A stretch of 64,000 nt of DNA from Balamuthia mandrillaris (lineage: Eukaryota; Discosea; Longamoebia; Balamuthiidae): NCBI GenBank assembly GCA_031835245.1, contig JAVKOQ010000232.1, positions 18,542 through 82,541 of the forward strand. Reading direction: 5' to 3'. A program made the translations under genes and the position numbers. A model generated the notes under the pieces. It worked only from the letters and a program-made list of their open reading frames with translations. It did no database searches and had not been told where the DNA came from. Below, one piece after another: positions 1-12,594 of this stretch. Numbering within the stretch: the stretch's first letter is position 1; the number at the start of each line of letters is the position of its first letter.

Positions 1-1849
1 ATCAAACCAAAGATGGCAACCATGGCCAACAAGATCACTCCAATGAACACAATCACCAAGATGGGCAGGGTCAACAACAACAGATTCCACAAGTTGTTGT
101 CATCCGTCCCCGAGTGCGTCGTTCCCTCCGGTGTGGCCTGAAACACGATGGAACCTCCTCCCGAATGGATGGTGCACCAAAAGCTGGAACCCGCATACCC
201 CAGTTGTTCTCCACTCAGGGCAATGATCAAAGGAATGAAAGGAAGCAACCATGCACACACATGAAAGACGGCTTCCATCGTCACGAACCGAAACTTGACA
301 CCAAGAAGGCGAGGGCGAAAGATGAGATGGTCGTTTGGCTCCCATCCAATGACAGTGGAGAGGAAGAGATTCAAAGTGATGATGAACCACCAAAGAGCTC
401 CCGCCAGAGTGAAGTACACGAATATTATCCCTGTTTTGTGTGTGCATTTGGTTAAGCAAACGCAGAAAGGAGCGAAACAAGATGGAGAGAAGAAGCATAA
501 ACGAAAAGAAACCTTGAAGGGTGCAAATAGGGTCCCCAAAGGTGTTGAAGCCTTCGTCCCCATCACACCAAACATTCTCGTGGCCAGCCATGCTTCCCAA
601 ACAAAAGGCAAAGGCTCGACACGTGATGGCCACCACAAAGAACAAAGGAAGGTTTCCTGGAAAGCTTCTCTTTGATGGAATGAGCGCATATGATATCACC
701 ACGAGCAAGGTGGTCGTCAAAGAAATCCAGGAGGTGACGGAGATCATGACTTCCACCTGATGGTATTCCTCCTCAGAGATGATGGGGTGAGGACAGTCGA
801 AAGCGCATGCTCCTGGTGCTCCTGTTGCATGCAATCCTGTTGGACATGTCACCTCAATTGCTGTACATTGACGAAGTTTTTGTGTTGTGAGAATGGAGAA
901 CAAGAGCAGCAGAGAATGAAAGTCAAGGAAAGAGAGAAGGAGTAACAACAAACCAGTGGTCAAGTTGCGATTGCCATCATAACAGGAGATGGTGGTGTTG
1001 AAGAAAGAGGTGCCATTGTCAGCTGTCACTGGAATGGTGTACTCTCCTCGAGGGAACAGCTCCAACGTTGGGTAACCCCAGAACAGAAACCATGGCACAT
1101 CGCAGTCGAGCACCTCTTCCACAGTGAAGGTACCTGCATGAGCTATCGTGTTGGCAATGGTGTCCCAACAGACGTCATGGACGTGGTCGCAAATGTTGCG
1201 ACAGGTGTAGCGGTTGGTGATGGCCACCGCGGGATGGCTTGGGTGACCTTCGGGTGCTTCTGCTCTGATACATTCTCTGCGAAACCAAATGCAAACAAAA
1301 AAGAGATTGGCGCAAGAAGAGAATGGGAGAGGCGAGGCGAAGAAAGAAAAAACAACAGAAGAATGGGCGAAGAAAAGAATAACAAGAACAACAAGAAGAA
1401 TAAGAAGAACAGCAAGAACATCACAAGCGACAAACATTAGGAAGATCAAGTTGAAGCTAAATAATATACCTGAAAGTACCAGCGCAGATCATCCGCCACG
1501 TTGCGGAAAGACACGGCTCACCAGTAACGCCCATATACGTGGTGAATAATCTGTTTTTTTAAAAAAATCAATAACAAAAACAACACCAACGACAACAACC
1601 TGCTTTCTTCACGTACGTTGGAAAAGTTTGGCGGAACTGGGCGTTGTCGTCCTCGTAGATCCACTCGTAGGTCAGCAGGTTGCGACAGATGCCATAGAGC
1701 TCCTCGTCGGTGTAGTTGGAGATGTGGCGGCAATGGGCGTTGGGTCCTTGCGGCTCGCTCATGCTGGCGCTGTCCCCCCGCACCACCGCCGGGAGAGCGG
1801 AGAGGCATGACAGCACCACGAAGAGCACCGCCAGCGGCACCCTCTTCAT
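1..1849 (-). CDS. Frizzled/Smoothened-like 7TM receptor, copy A (C-terminus off window)
   Basis: A Frizzled/Smoothened-type surface receptor. The likely start at 1849 begins a signal peptide (MKRVPLAVLFVVLSC), followed by a Cys-rich extracellular region (NAHCRHIS, YGICRNLL, EPCLSATW, CRNICDHVHDVCWD) and then the first membrane helices. Inferred exons on the minus strand are 1849-1617, 1550-1470, 1276-954, 860-513 and 430-1; the fifth exon is cut at the window edge almost exactly at its splice donor, so the later helices and tail are missing here. It is a tandem duplicate of the complete gene at 2239-5089, with nearly identical exons. The Cys-rich region and 7TM layout resemble the Frizzled/Smoothened-like family of amoebae; the ligand and coupling are unknown. 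Confidence 0.8.
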
Positions 1850-2238
1850 AGCCTTAACCCCTTTTTTCTTGGTGTTGTTAAAAAAAGAAGAAATAAAGCG
1901 CCATGGTAATGGTTCAAAGGCAAAAAACGAGATTCATTGGTTGTTGTTGGGAAACCTCCCTAGCAGGAGTTAATTGGAGGAGAGAAAAATTTGTCTGCAG
2001 GGATGAGGATTGATTTTGGGTTGGGCATTTTGGACGGTTTTCATGCTTCGGAAGGAGCGGTTCTTTTGGCAATCGGTTTATATTAATTAAGTTCCTATAA
2101 TACTCCTTCTATTACGTTAAGGAGGGACCACCTTTATCTTTACGCAGGCCGTTAACGGATTCTTGCTCTCTGTGTGCCGTTCTTCCGGTGTCAGTTATGT
2201 TCGTGTTGGAATAATAAATAATACATTGTTTCCTTTTT
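1850..2238. other. Intergenic region between the two receptor copies
   Basis: This is the 5' flank of copy A and the 3' flank of copy B (both minus strand). It is AT-rich around 2080-2120. I see no gene, RNA gene or repeat in it. Confidence 0.6.
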
Positions 2239-4149
2239 TTAGACCATTTCGTGCACTTCCTCTTCTTCCTCTTCTTCTTCGCTTTCATCCTCCTCACTCT
2301 CTTCGCTTTCCTCATCTTTCATGTTCACCACTTGCACAAACACTTCGCTCACTGATGGCTTGTTCGTTGCCACTCCTCCATCTTTCATCGTCTGACCGGG
2401 AGCAAGAGCAGAAGGACCCACTTTCAATGTGTACCCTTTCACCGTGGACTTCTTCCCCAACGATTTCTTTCCTCCGGACGACACCGTCCCTCCATTCTCC
2501 ACCAACAAACTCTTTCTCTTCTCCTCCTTGCTCATGCTTGTCATCTCTGACTCCTCTTTGGCTGAGGAGGAAGAAGCAGACGGAGAAGAAGCAGAAGGAG
2601 TGGTGAAGAAGGATTGTTGCCAGTGACATTGCACCAAACCGGAGTACCAAGCGCGCAACACATCAGGAGCAGTGCCAAAGATGAGAAAGACGAAGAAGCC
2701 TTGGGCCACCTCGTTGAAAGTCACGATGAACCAAAGAGCAAAGTTCACTTTCTGGTCCAGTTCACACCGAGACTCATCCGAGGTTGATGGATCGTATTGC
2801 CCTGTTTGTTTCAAACCACGAACAGAAAGGAGAGAAAAACCATCAGAACCAAGACAACAAGACAAAGAAGAGAGGAGAAGGAAGCAAAGAATGGTACCGG
2901 CAGTGGTGAAGATGTACAGGCAGTCAATGTACTCATCGTAGGCACTGTATTGTTGGTCTTGCACGTCTTTGAAGTGGATCTGGAAGGAGAGAACAAAGAG
3001 GTAGATCCAAATGTACAACAGAATGAATGCGAACAATCTCCATTGATGCAGCACAAACTTTCCTTTGTCTCTTGATTTCTGTTAACGTTTAGGACATTGT
3101 TAGTGAGACAAAGAAGAGAGAAGAGAACGAAGATGAGAACAAGGAGGAGAGAACAACGAAGCGAAGAAAGTGGAGAGCAACAAACCATCAAACCAAAGAT
3201 GGCAACCATGGCCAACAAGATCACTCCAATGAACACAATCACCAAGATGGGCAGGGTCAACAACAACAGATTCCACAAGTTGTTGTCATCCGTCCCCGAG
3301 TGCGTCGTTCCCTCCGGTGTGGCCTGAAACACGATGGAACCTCCTCCCGAATGAATGGTGCACCAAAAGCTGGAGCCAGCATAACCCAGTTGTTCTCCAC
3401 TCAGGGCAATGATCAAAGGAAAAGGAAGCAACCATGCACACACATGAAAGACGGCTTCCATCGTCACGAACCGAAACTTGACACCAAGAAGGCGAGGGCG
3501 AAAGATGAGATGGTCGTTTGGCTCCCATCCAATGACAGTGGAGAGGAAGAGATTCAAAGTGATGATGAACCACCAAAGAGCTCCCGCCAAGGTGAAGTAC
3601 ACGAATATTATCCCTGTTTTGTGGTTTGTTTCTTAAAAGGTCAGTAAACTAGCAGCAATAGAATGGAAGAATGATGGATAAATGGAAGAGAAAAGAAACC
3701 TTGAAGGGTACAAAGAGGGTCCCCAAAGGTGTTGAAGCCTTCATCTCCATCACACCAAACATTCTCGTGGCCAGCCATGCTTCCCAAACAAAAGGCAAAG
3801 GCTCGACATGTGATGGCCACCACGAAGAACAATGGAAGGTTTCCTGGAAAGATTCTCTTTGATGGAATGAGCGCATATGATATCACCACAAACAAGGTAG
3901 CTATCAAAGAAATCCAAGAGGTGACGGAGATCATGACTTCCACCTGGTTGTATTCCTCCTCAGAGATGATGGGATGAGGACAGTCGAAAGCGCATGCTCC
4001 TGGTGCTCCTGTTGCATGCAATCCCGTTGGACATGTCACCTCAATTGCTGTGCGACAACAGTTCATTACCAAAGCGGAAATATGTGAGGAAAGAGAGAGA
4101 GAAACAAAAAGAGGAAGAGGGAGGGAGAGAAAACGAGAACGCTTAGAGC

Positions 4150-4201
<52 letters not shown>

Positions 4202-5089
4202 CAACGAAACTGAAGATGAATACAAACCAGTGGTCAAGTTGCGATTGCCATCATAACAGGAGATGGTGGTGTTGAAGAAAGAGGTGCCATTGTCAGCTGT
4301 CACTGGAATGGTGTACTCTCCTCGAGGGAACAGCTCCAACGTTGGGTAACCCCAGAACAGAAACCATGGCACATCGCAGTCGAGCACCTCTTCCACAGTG
4401 AAGGTACCTGCATGAGCTATCGTGTTGGCAATGGTGTCCCAACAGACATCATGGACGTGGTCGCAAATGTTGCGACAGGTGTAGCGGTTGGTGATGGCCA
4501 CCGCGGGATGGCTTGGGTGACCTTCGGGTGCTTCTGCTCTGATACATTCTCTGCGAAACCAAATGCAAGAGTTGGAAGAAAGAACGGAGAAAGAGTGGAA
4601 AAGGAGAACGAACAAAAACGTAATAAAGCGAGAAAATAAAATGGAATAAGTAGGAGAAGACGAGGAAGCCAGAGAAAAAAAAATACCTGAAGGTGCCAGC
4701 GCAGATCATCCGCCACGTTGCAGAAAGACACGGCTCCCCAGTGACTCCCATGTACGTTTTAAATAATCTGTTATACGCACATTCGTTCAGCAAGTTAGAA
4801 AGGAATCAAAAGCGTGCAGCAGCAAAACCACCAAGACAGCAACGTACTTTGGAAAGGCCTGGCGGAACGGGGCGTTGTCGTCCTCATAGATCCACTCGTA
4901 GGTCAGCAGGTTACGACAGACGCCATGAAGCTCCTCGTCGGTGTAGTTGGAGATGTGGCGGCAATGGGCGTTGGGTCCTTGCGGCTCGCTCATGCTGGCG
5001 CTGTCCCCCCGCACCACCGCCGGGAGGGCAGAGAGGCATGACAGCAGGGCGCAGAAGAGGAAGAGCACGGACAGCGGCACCCTCTGCAT
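2239..5089 (-). CDS. Frizzled/Smoothened-like 7TM receptor, copy B
   Basis: Complete copy of the Frizzled/Smoothened-like receptor. Inferred exons 5089-4848, 4767-4687, 4550-4228, 4047-3700, 3613-3186, 3078-2898 and 2801-2239 join in frame to 721 residues. Signal peptide (MQRVPLSVLFLFCALL), Cys-rich extracellular domain with many paired Cys, then seven hydrophobic segments; the first follows EEEYNQVEVMISVTSW, and one of the later ones lies in KFVLHQWRLFAFILLYIW. The cytoplasmic tail is Ser-rich and ends in a run of Glu (final residues VHEMV). An upstream in-frame Met at 5206 exists, but the start at 5089 matches the signal peptide of copy A and is preferred. One intron carries a (GA)n tract (CT on the coding strand). 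It is divergent from the Obg gene at 5611. Confidence 0.85.
4140..4200. repeat. (GA)n microsatellite in receptor copy B intron
   Basis: Nearly pure GA dinucleotide run, CT on the coding strand. The equivalent intron of copy A (about 861-953) lacks it, so it expanded or was lost after the duplication. Confidence 0.9.
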
Positions 5090-5610
5090 GACTCCCTGCT
5101 CCTTTGAGGTGATCGTGATAGTGTGGTTAGCCCAGCCCGGAAGGACCGCCCTGCCGGTTTCTTTTATCGGCTTCCGGCCGGCCGTTTTCAGGAAGAAGCC
5201 CAACAAACTTCCCAGTAAAAGACCGTTATTCGCTTAACAACTCCGGTGGTCCGACGAGATTGTACATGAAAATCTTGATGCAATTCACACCGGTTGTGGC
5301 TCAACGTGCACTACACGCACGCCAATCTCATTTATTGTTACGCGAAGTCTTTGCGGGGGATCAAATAAAAGGGGAGACGATTCCACGTAATTGGTTCTGA
5401 TTTTGTCCAGGGTCCGCTAAGCGAATTTGGGAGGACGTCGATAGACGGGTTTGTACGAAACTTGGGGCGGGTTCGTGGAGCACGCGGAAGATGAATTAAA
5501 TGTATATTTGTCGACATGATCTATTTTAATGATGATCGACCTACCAATGGAAATTCAAAGCTAAAAACATTCAAAACAGAAAAGAAAAGAAAAGAAAGAA
5601 AAAGAAAAAA
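5090..5610. promoter_or_regulatory. Divergent intergenic region, receptor B / Obg
   Basis: Shared upstream region of two divergently oriented genes, so it should hold both promoters (inference from position only). The 30 bases before the Obg start are purine-rich (AAAGA repeats). No ORF or RNA gene was recognised. Confidence 0.4.
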
Positions 5611-7541
5611 ATGTGCGCCGCTCCTTGCCCAACCTTGACGCACCCCTCTTCCCTTCCTCTCCTCACCCGCTCGGTCGTGAGGCACCATCGCTCTCTCCAA
5701 CAGCGGTGGTCTTTTTTCAACCCTCCTCATTCCTCCGCTTCGCTCGCCGCTCTGTCCAACCCCTCTCCGCTGCTCTTTTTCCCAGCGCGCTCCCTCTGCT
5801 CTTCCTCCTCTGCTCCCTCCACCGCGCAAGACACGACGGCGCCACGTTGGCTGCCTCCAAAGAAAGAGCCGAGAAAGACCGTCAAAATGTCAGAGAGGCA
5901 GAAACGGATGCAGTTCATCGACAAGAGGTACTTGTCGGCAATCGCCGGGCGAGGCGGCAACGGCGCCGTCAGCTTCTTTCGTGATGCCAACGTGCCTCTT
6001 GGTCCTGCTGATGGAGGCAATGGCGGTACCGATTTCCTTCCTCTTCCTCTTCCTCTTCCTCTTCCTCTTCCTCTTCCTCTTCCTCTTCCTCTTCCTCTTC
6101 CTCTTCCTCTTCCTCTTCGTCGTTCTCATCAAACAACAAAAAAAAAGGAGCGGGAGGAAGCGTCATCATCAAAGCCACAAGCGAGCACCCCAACCTCAAG
6201 CACGTGCTGAAGAGGTACAAAGCAGAGCACGGCCAACACGGCGCCAAGCGACACTGTCACGGCCGCAAGGGCGCCGATGTGGTGGTGCACGTGCCTCTAG
6301 GCACGGTGGTCTCTCGCGTGGAGAGCTACGTGCCGGAGGCCAGGAGAGAGCTGCTGGCGGAGAAGGTGAGGGAGATGGACTCGTTCGAGACGGAGGAGGA
6401 CCTCTTGAGGGATGAGGATCTGCGAAAGGTGATGATGACGCGCAGCACCCTGCTGGCGGACTTGGAGGAGGAAGGACAGATGGTGATTGTGGCTAAGGGA
6501 GGGGAGGGAGGCAGAGGCAATGCTAATTATACCTCTAGCACCAACAGAAGCCCTAAAAAGGTATCTTGTTCTTCTTCTTGTTCTTCTTCTTGTTCTTCTT
6601 GTTCTTCTTGTTCTTCTTCTTCTTCTTCTTCTTCTTCTATTTCATCCATCCCTTTCTATCATTGTGGATTTTATCTTCTTTCTTGTCAATTCTTCACCTT
6701 TCTCCTTGTTTTGCTCTTCTATCTTTTTTTTTAATGCCTCCTCCATTCTCTCTTTCTCACGTTCGTTTTCAATAAAAAGGCCAAAAAGGGAAAAGAAGGA
6801 GAGTCACTCCGAGTGGAGCTTGAGACAAAGCTACTCGCTGACATCGGCTTGGTAGGATATCCCAACGCTGGGAAATCTTCCTTCCTATCGGCAGTATCAG
6901 AGGCGAGACCACACATTGCTTCGTATGCGTTCACCACTCAGACGCCCAACCTTGGAATCATTGAGTTCGATGACTATACGCAACTTTGTGTTGCTGATAT
7001 TCCAGGTTTTTTTTCCCTATTTTTTTCTTGCATGTTGTATAAAATTGCTAACTATGGGATATAAAACCCCCCAAAAACAAACAAACAAATAGGAATCATC
7101 AAAGGAGCACATAACAAAGAAGGTTTAGGTTTGGCCTTCCTCCGCCACATCGAACGAACCCGCCTCTTCTGCTTCATCCTCGACATTGGCTCCAATGCAG
7201 CCACCTCTCCCCAACCCGCCATCGCTGCCTTCCACAACCTCATCGCCGAGATGGAGCACTATCGAGCGGGCTTCTCGCATCATCCTTCCATCGTTCTCGC
7301 CAACAAGGTTGACCTGCTCCCTGCTTCCTCCGCCTCTTCTTCAGCCTCTCTGCCGCAACTCGAACAATTGAGAGAAGCGATAGGAGAGCACGATCCCACT
7401 ATCCCCGTATTGGGCATCTCCGCACAGACTGGCCAAGGTTTGGAGCAGGCCGTGAGCATGCTGAAAAGGATGTGCGATGCATTGGCCAGGATGGAAGAGG
7501 AAGAGAAGGAGGCACGCAGACTGAAGTTTAAAGTTCGATAA
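5611..7541 (+). CDS. Obg-family GTPase, probably mitochondrial (MTG2/GTPBP5 type)
   Basis: Ribosome-associated GTPase of the Obg family; eukaryotic organellar members act in assembly of the mitochondrial large ribosomal subunit. Exons 5611-6025, 6148-6560, 6780-7005 and 7093-7541 join in frame to 500 residues. An N-terminal Arg/Ser/Ala-rich stretch of about 95 residues, poor in acidic residues, resembles a mitochondrial presequence. The Obg fold follows ([15 protein letters not shown], then Gly-rich [14 protein letters not shown]), then the G domain: G1 [10 protein letters not shown]3 DIPG split by an intron and continuing [13 protein letters not shown]4 NKVD, G5 SAQTG. It ends LKFKVR with no C-terminal extension. 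Introns 1 and 2 contain a hexanucleotide and a TTC repeat. Confidence 0.93.
6033..6118. repeat. (TTCCTC)n hexanucleotide array in Obg intron 1
   Basis: About fourteen near-perfect copies of a TTCCTC unit, filling most of the intron. The pyrimidine strand is the coding strand. Confidence 0.9.
6566..6640. repeat. (TTC)n-rich tract in Obg intron 2
   Basis: TTC trinucleotides interspersed with TTG, the same repeat type as in introns of RINT1, DHX37 and separase further along. Confidence 0.85.
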
Positions 7542-7809
7542 TTTTTTGTTTTCTTTGAAAGAAGAAAAAAAAAAACATGTGAACGAAAATAATAGGTTGA
7601 AGACAATAACATATTATTGTTCCCTGTTTAGGATAATTTAAATTAATTCAACAAAATAATCGATAATATTTTATGATGATGGATTATTTATATCCATATT
7701 TGGAAAGTTTTTGAATAATTTTTGTGGTTTTATTGAAATTTTCATTTACCATTTCCTTTCCCGCTACACAAAACAAAGAGAAGAGAAAGAGGAAGGAAAG
7801 CAGCAAGCC

Positions 7810-8327
7810 ATGCCGCCCCAACTGCTCTCCCTCCTTTTCGCTCTTCTTCTCTTCTTCCAGGTAGCACACCATGTAACCGCTGCCACTTCTCCCACCACCA
7901 CCACCACGCTTGCTGCCAATGCAGAGCCGCACAACAGCTTTGCTTCCGCTCCCTCCTCCAACCTCAAAAGGTTGTTGAGCCAAGTGCAAGACCATCAGGC
8001 CGACGCCAACCGGCTCATCTCCCAGGTCACCCGCGGGGCGGCCAAGCACCAGGCCTACAACCGCCTAGCCGAGTTCACCGACACGTTTGGTAACCGCCTC
8101 TGCGGCTCCTCTCGCCTGGAGCGCTCCATCGACTACCTGCTGGCGGTGATGAGGGCGGAGGGCCTGGAGAACGTGCATGGGGAGGAGGTCACGGTGCCGC
8201 GATGGGAGAGGGGGCGCGAGCACGCCAAGCTGATCTTCCCCCAGCAGAAGGAGTTGGCTATGTTGGGTCTTGGCAACAGCATTGGTTTGACGGCTTCTTC
8301 TCTCCTCGCTTCTCTTCTCTTCTCTTC

Positions 8328-8367
<40 letters not shown>

Positions 8368-9708
8368 CCGCTTCTCTTGCTCTCTGTTCCCTCATTTTCT
8401 CTCTTCTCACTCTCTGCTTCTCTTGTTCTCCATAGCAACCCCAAAGGAAGGAATACTGGCGGAAGCCATCGTTGTCTCCTCCTTCGACGAGTTACATGCT
8501 CTTGGCCCCAAGAACTGCAGCGGCAAGATCGTCGTCTTCAACCAGTACTGCGACTGGGAGAAAGAGCCGGTCGCCTGTTATGGCAAAACAGTGAACTACA
8601 GGAGCAGAGGAGCAACCGAGGCAAGCAAAGTTGGAGCGCTGGCCAGTCTCATTCGGACCGTTGGAGGATTTTCCATCAACAGCCCTCATACTGGCATGCA
8701 GACGTATGGCTCGGGAGTGAAGCCCATCCCTACTGCTTGCATCACCATCGAGGTTCAGTGAACTTATCTTATCTTCTGTTTGCTTGTCAACATCCTTCTT
8801 TCCTCTTTTCCTTCCTCTCTTTTTCTTCCTCAACTCACAAACGAAATGAAGGATGCCGAAATGCTCGCCCGAATGCAAGCTCGCGGCCAACGCATCGTCA
8901 TTGAGCTCTACATGGAGGCCCGCACCCTCCCCTCCACCATCTCCCGCAACATCGTGGCCGAGATCCGCGGCAGCACCCATCCCGAGGAGGTCGTCCTTGT
9001 CAGCGGCCACATTGACAGTTGGGACGTCGGCCAGGGCGCCATGGACGACGGCGGCGGTGCTTTCATCTCCTGGCAGGTGCTCTCTCTCCTGAAACAGCTC
9101 CAAATGAGGCCCAAGCGAACCGTTCGCCTGGTCATGTGGACCTGCGAGGAGTTTGGCGGCGTAGGCTCGCACCAGTACTTTCAGCAGCATCAGAGCAATG
9201 CCTCCAACTACGACCTGGTGATGGAGTCCGATTTGGGAGTGTTTCGGCCGTTGGGCATCGAGTTCACAGGCTCCGAGTCTGCTATGAAGGTCATGAAGCA
9301 GGTTGGTTCGCTCTTGAAGAGCATTAATACTTCCTTGGTCACAACGGTACTGTCTTTCTCTTCATTGCTGTTATTGTCTGTTTTCTTATCTTTCTCTTTT
9401 TAAAATAAATAAAAAAAGGGAGGAGAAGGAACGGATATCGGATGGTGGATGAACATCGGCGTTCCAGGGGCCAGTCTTGCCAACGAAGCCGAACGTTACT
9501 TTTGGTTCCACCACTCCAACGGCGATACGATGACCGTGCTTGATCCTGATGTACATTCTTTATTTTTTTTTGTTTGCTCTCCAGGTTGAGTTCCACCGCG
9601 ACTAACAAAACGTATTTTTCCCACTAGGACATGGATTTGTGCAGCGCGACTTGGGCGGTGACTGCTTTTGTGGTTGCTGACTTGGACGACATGCTCCCTC
9701 GTCGTTAG
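7810..9708 (+). CDS. M28 metallopeptidase, carboxypeptidase Q-like
   Basis: Secreted or lysosomal dipeptidase of the M28 family, closest in layout to animal carboxypeptidase Q (plasma glutamate carboxypeptidase). Exons 7810-8284, 8436-8752, 8852-9346, 9419-9550 and 9628-9708 join in frame to about 499 residues. The start gives a signal peptide (MPPQLLSLLFALLLFFQ). Zinc-site motifs are intact: SGHIDSWDVGQGAMDDGG (His and bridging Asp), WTCEEFG (catalytic and metal Glu), ESDLG (Asp) and FWFHHSNGDT (His). The end, VVADLDDMLPRR, matches the C-terminus expected for the family. It follows Obg on the same strand with about 270 bp between. Intron 1 holds a (CT)n run. Confidence 0.93.
8330..8364. repeat. 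(CT)n in carboxypeptidase Q intron 1
   Basis: Pure CT dinucleotide run on the coding strand within the first intron. Confidence 0.85.
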
Positions 9709-10167
9709 CCAACGCAAACATCATACGTAGGAACATGTTTGTGTATTCAGTATTGGTTGAGAATGAAAGAGAGAGGAAAAAAAACAACTGCCGTTTGCCT
9801 TCTCCTCTCTCTTCGCGCTTCTCTTCTCTCCTCTCTCTTCTCCTCTCTCTTCTCTGCAAGGCGTCTCTCTTCTCTACTACCTGCCGCGCGTTCGATCCCC
9901 GACGCAAACATTGGTTTATGTCACGTCGTCGTGAAGAGGCTAATAAATGTAAATTAACGAGCAATAAGAGAATCCCTAATGATCACCAAAAAAATAATTG
10001 CAAAGAAAGAGAGGGACCTAAGCCGTGAGACTTTTTTTTTGTATCCCTACGTGTTTCTTTCTCTCTCGTTTTCCTCTCTTTTTTTTTTTCCTTCTTATCT
10101 TCTTTCTCTCTCTGTTTTTTTTGCTTTTTACAAAAATTGTTATTTATATTCGTTATTTCTTCCTTGA
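9709..10167. other. Intergenic, CT-rich
   Basis: Region between two plus-strand genes. It contains a degenerate CTCTTCTC-type tract at about 9790-9885 and poly-T runs near 10030 and 10080. I see no gene; a GTTCGATCC element at about 9889 was examined as a tRNA remnant and rejected. Confidence 0.6.
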
Positions 10168-12542
10168 ATGAGCCAACAAAACGAAACAACCACTCTTCCT
10201 TCTCTCGTCCTCACAACCAGCGCCAGCACCCCTTCCTCTCCTTTGCTCCCGCGCTTCCACAACAACAACAACACTAACGACAACAATGAATCCCCAAAAA
10301 TCCAGCATCGACCACGCTCCGGGAGTCTCGGCAGCAACGTGCCAGCGTTGAGCAATGGCATGGCCGCGTTGCAAACGTGGAGCTCTTGCAGAAGGCCCAA
10401 AAACCTTTCCTTCACGACCAGCAACGCACAGCCGCCTCTCTCTGGCTCTTCCACTGTCGGCCGAAAGAGCCCTCTTCTCGCCATGAAGGCCGCCGCTCCC
10501 AAGAAGAAAACTGCAATTATTGGCATGAGAGGCGTCTCTTCTGCTTCTTCCACCACAGCCACAACGAAACAACAACAACGAAACATGGAAGAGAGGGTGC
10601 TCCGAAAGGTGTTGAGACATCAGGAGCTCAGGGACCTCTTTCGGGAGCACCTCAAGCAACTCTTTTGTGAGGAGAATGTGGACTTTTGGCAGCAAACCAA
10701 AGCGTACAAGGTCTTTGCTCGTCGCTCTCTCTTCGCTGCCTGCATGCAAAACGTCCCGAACCCTCAACACCAAGAAGGAGGAGAAGGAGAAGAAGAAGGA
10801 GGAGGAGGAGGAACAAAAGCACGAAAAGAAGAGCAACTGAAAGAAAAGAGAAAGAAGCGAGCGACTCTATTAACGTCGGAGGCGAAGGAGGTGCAAACCA
10901 GAGCGATTCACATCTTGCGAACGTTTGTGCAGCCGAATGCGGTGAAGGAGGTGAACCTTCCTTCCGCCATGAAGAAGGATCTCATTCACTCGACTCCCAC
11001 GTTTGATGCTTTCACGTTCGACGCGGCTCGCAAGAGCATCTTCAACTTGATGAAGAACTCTCTCGTCTCCAACTTTATAGAAAGCGACTTGTATCAACAA
11101 ACGATGATGCCCACAACCACAACAAAAGAGAAGAGAGACGAGAAAGAAAACCCTCTTTCGCACCTGCCGACGATTATTTTGGCCAAGGTGATCGACTTGA
11201 ACAAAGTGCAGCTGAGCAACCTGGCGGTGACCTTTTCTCTCTCTTCGGTAGTGATGACTCACGGCAACAAAAGTCCGAGGATAAGAACTGAAGGAGGTGG
11301 AGAAGGAGGAGGAGAAGGAGAACAAGCGACAAAAGCAAAGAGCAAGAAGACCACAATGACAGCGAGCACGTTAGTGAATAACCGAGAGAGAAGACACACG
11401 GATCAAATGAAGTCGAACAAAGAGAAGATATCCAAAGCAGATAAGACCAACAACAACAACAATGCCAACAACAACAACAGTAAAAGAAGATCGTTAAGTT
11501 TGAACCTTGGAAAGATACATTCAGGAGTTGATAAGATCAAAAAGAAAAAGCACGAAGACGAGGCAGGAGCAGAAGAGACAAAAGAAACCGAACGCAAAGA
11601 AGATGAAAAGGAGGAGAATCAAACGATAGAATATCTACTCATTCAAGACGAAACCTGTCTTCCTCACGAACGACTGTTTCTCTCTCTCGAAAGTCTGTTG
11701 AACAAACTGAAAGATGAAAAAATCGGCATTCTAGCTTCTTCTTCAAAGAGAAAGAAAAGGAAAGACACCGTCTTCACGACTTTCGAGCTGAGAGAGTGGC
11801 TGCGGTGTCATCTGGAGCTTCCCAACAAAGAGGCTCATCTGCAACTCATTCTGCAACGATTGGTCCAGAAGAGGTTCATCTGCGTTTCAGAGCAGCAGCC
11901 TTTTGTGCAGGAGGGCAGCTCTCCAAACAAAGACCTTCTTGCCTATTGCTTTCCAGTACATTCTCGATCGGTAATGCTTTTTAAAAAGAATATTTCGCTC
12001 GTTGTTTTCTTGTTGTGCTTCATTATTCCTTAAGTTTATCTTGTGCCTTCTTTCTTTGTTGATTCTTCCCTATCTTCTTTCTTCTTGCTTTTATGCTCAT
12101 CAAATACAACATGGCCATGCAGATAGTTGAAATTGTTAATGACGACTCTCTTTCCTTCGAGATGGACTCATGGGAGACTCATCGTTTGATGGCCCACCTC
12201 CTCGAACCAACCGAAGAATGTCAGGAATACCTCTTCGACCTCATCACCGACGAAAGAATCCATTCCGCCAAAGACCAAGAGAAAGAAAAAGAGAAAGAAA
12301 GCGAAGAACAAAAGCACAAAGAAATGGAAAAAGAAAAAGATGCAGTGAGTCATTTGGAACTATCAACGGTTCAACGGTTGCGTAGAATGGATGTGAAAGA
12401 GATGATTGATGAGTTTAGGAGGGACAGCGACTCTTTTGCCGTTTATCTTCATGTGAACGTTCGTCGTTTGCTTCGTATTTTGAATGGTCCTTCTAAACTT
12501 CGGTCTGCTTTGCCAGATAAAGGTACGCACTCTCCTCTCTCT

Positions 12543-12594
<52 letters not shown>

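Noticed and set aside
5521-5829. Minus-strand Gly/Arg-rich frame
   Set aside because: Antisense of the Obg presequence region; no splice or start context of its own.
6033-6118. Regular short repeats considered as a CRISPR array
   Set aside because: The units are adjacent hexamers with no spacers, inside a eukaryotic intron.
9880-9960. GTTCGATCCCC resembling a tRNA T-arm
   Set aside because: The flanking bases do not form a T-stem and no D-arm or anticodon arm lies upstream, only CT-rich repeat.
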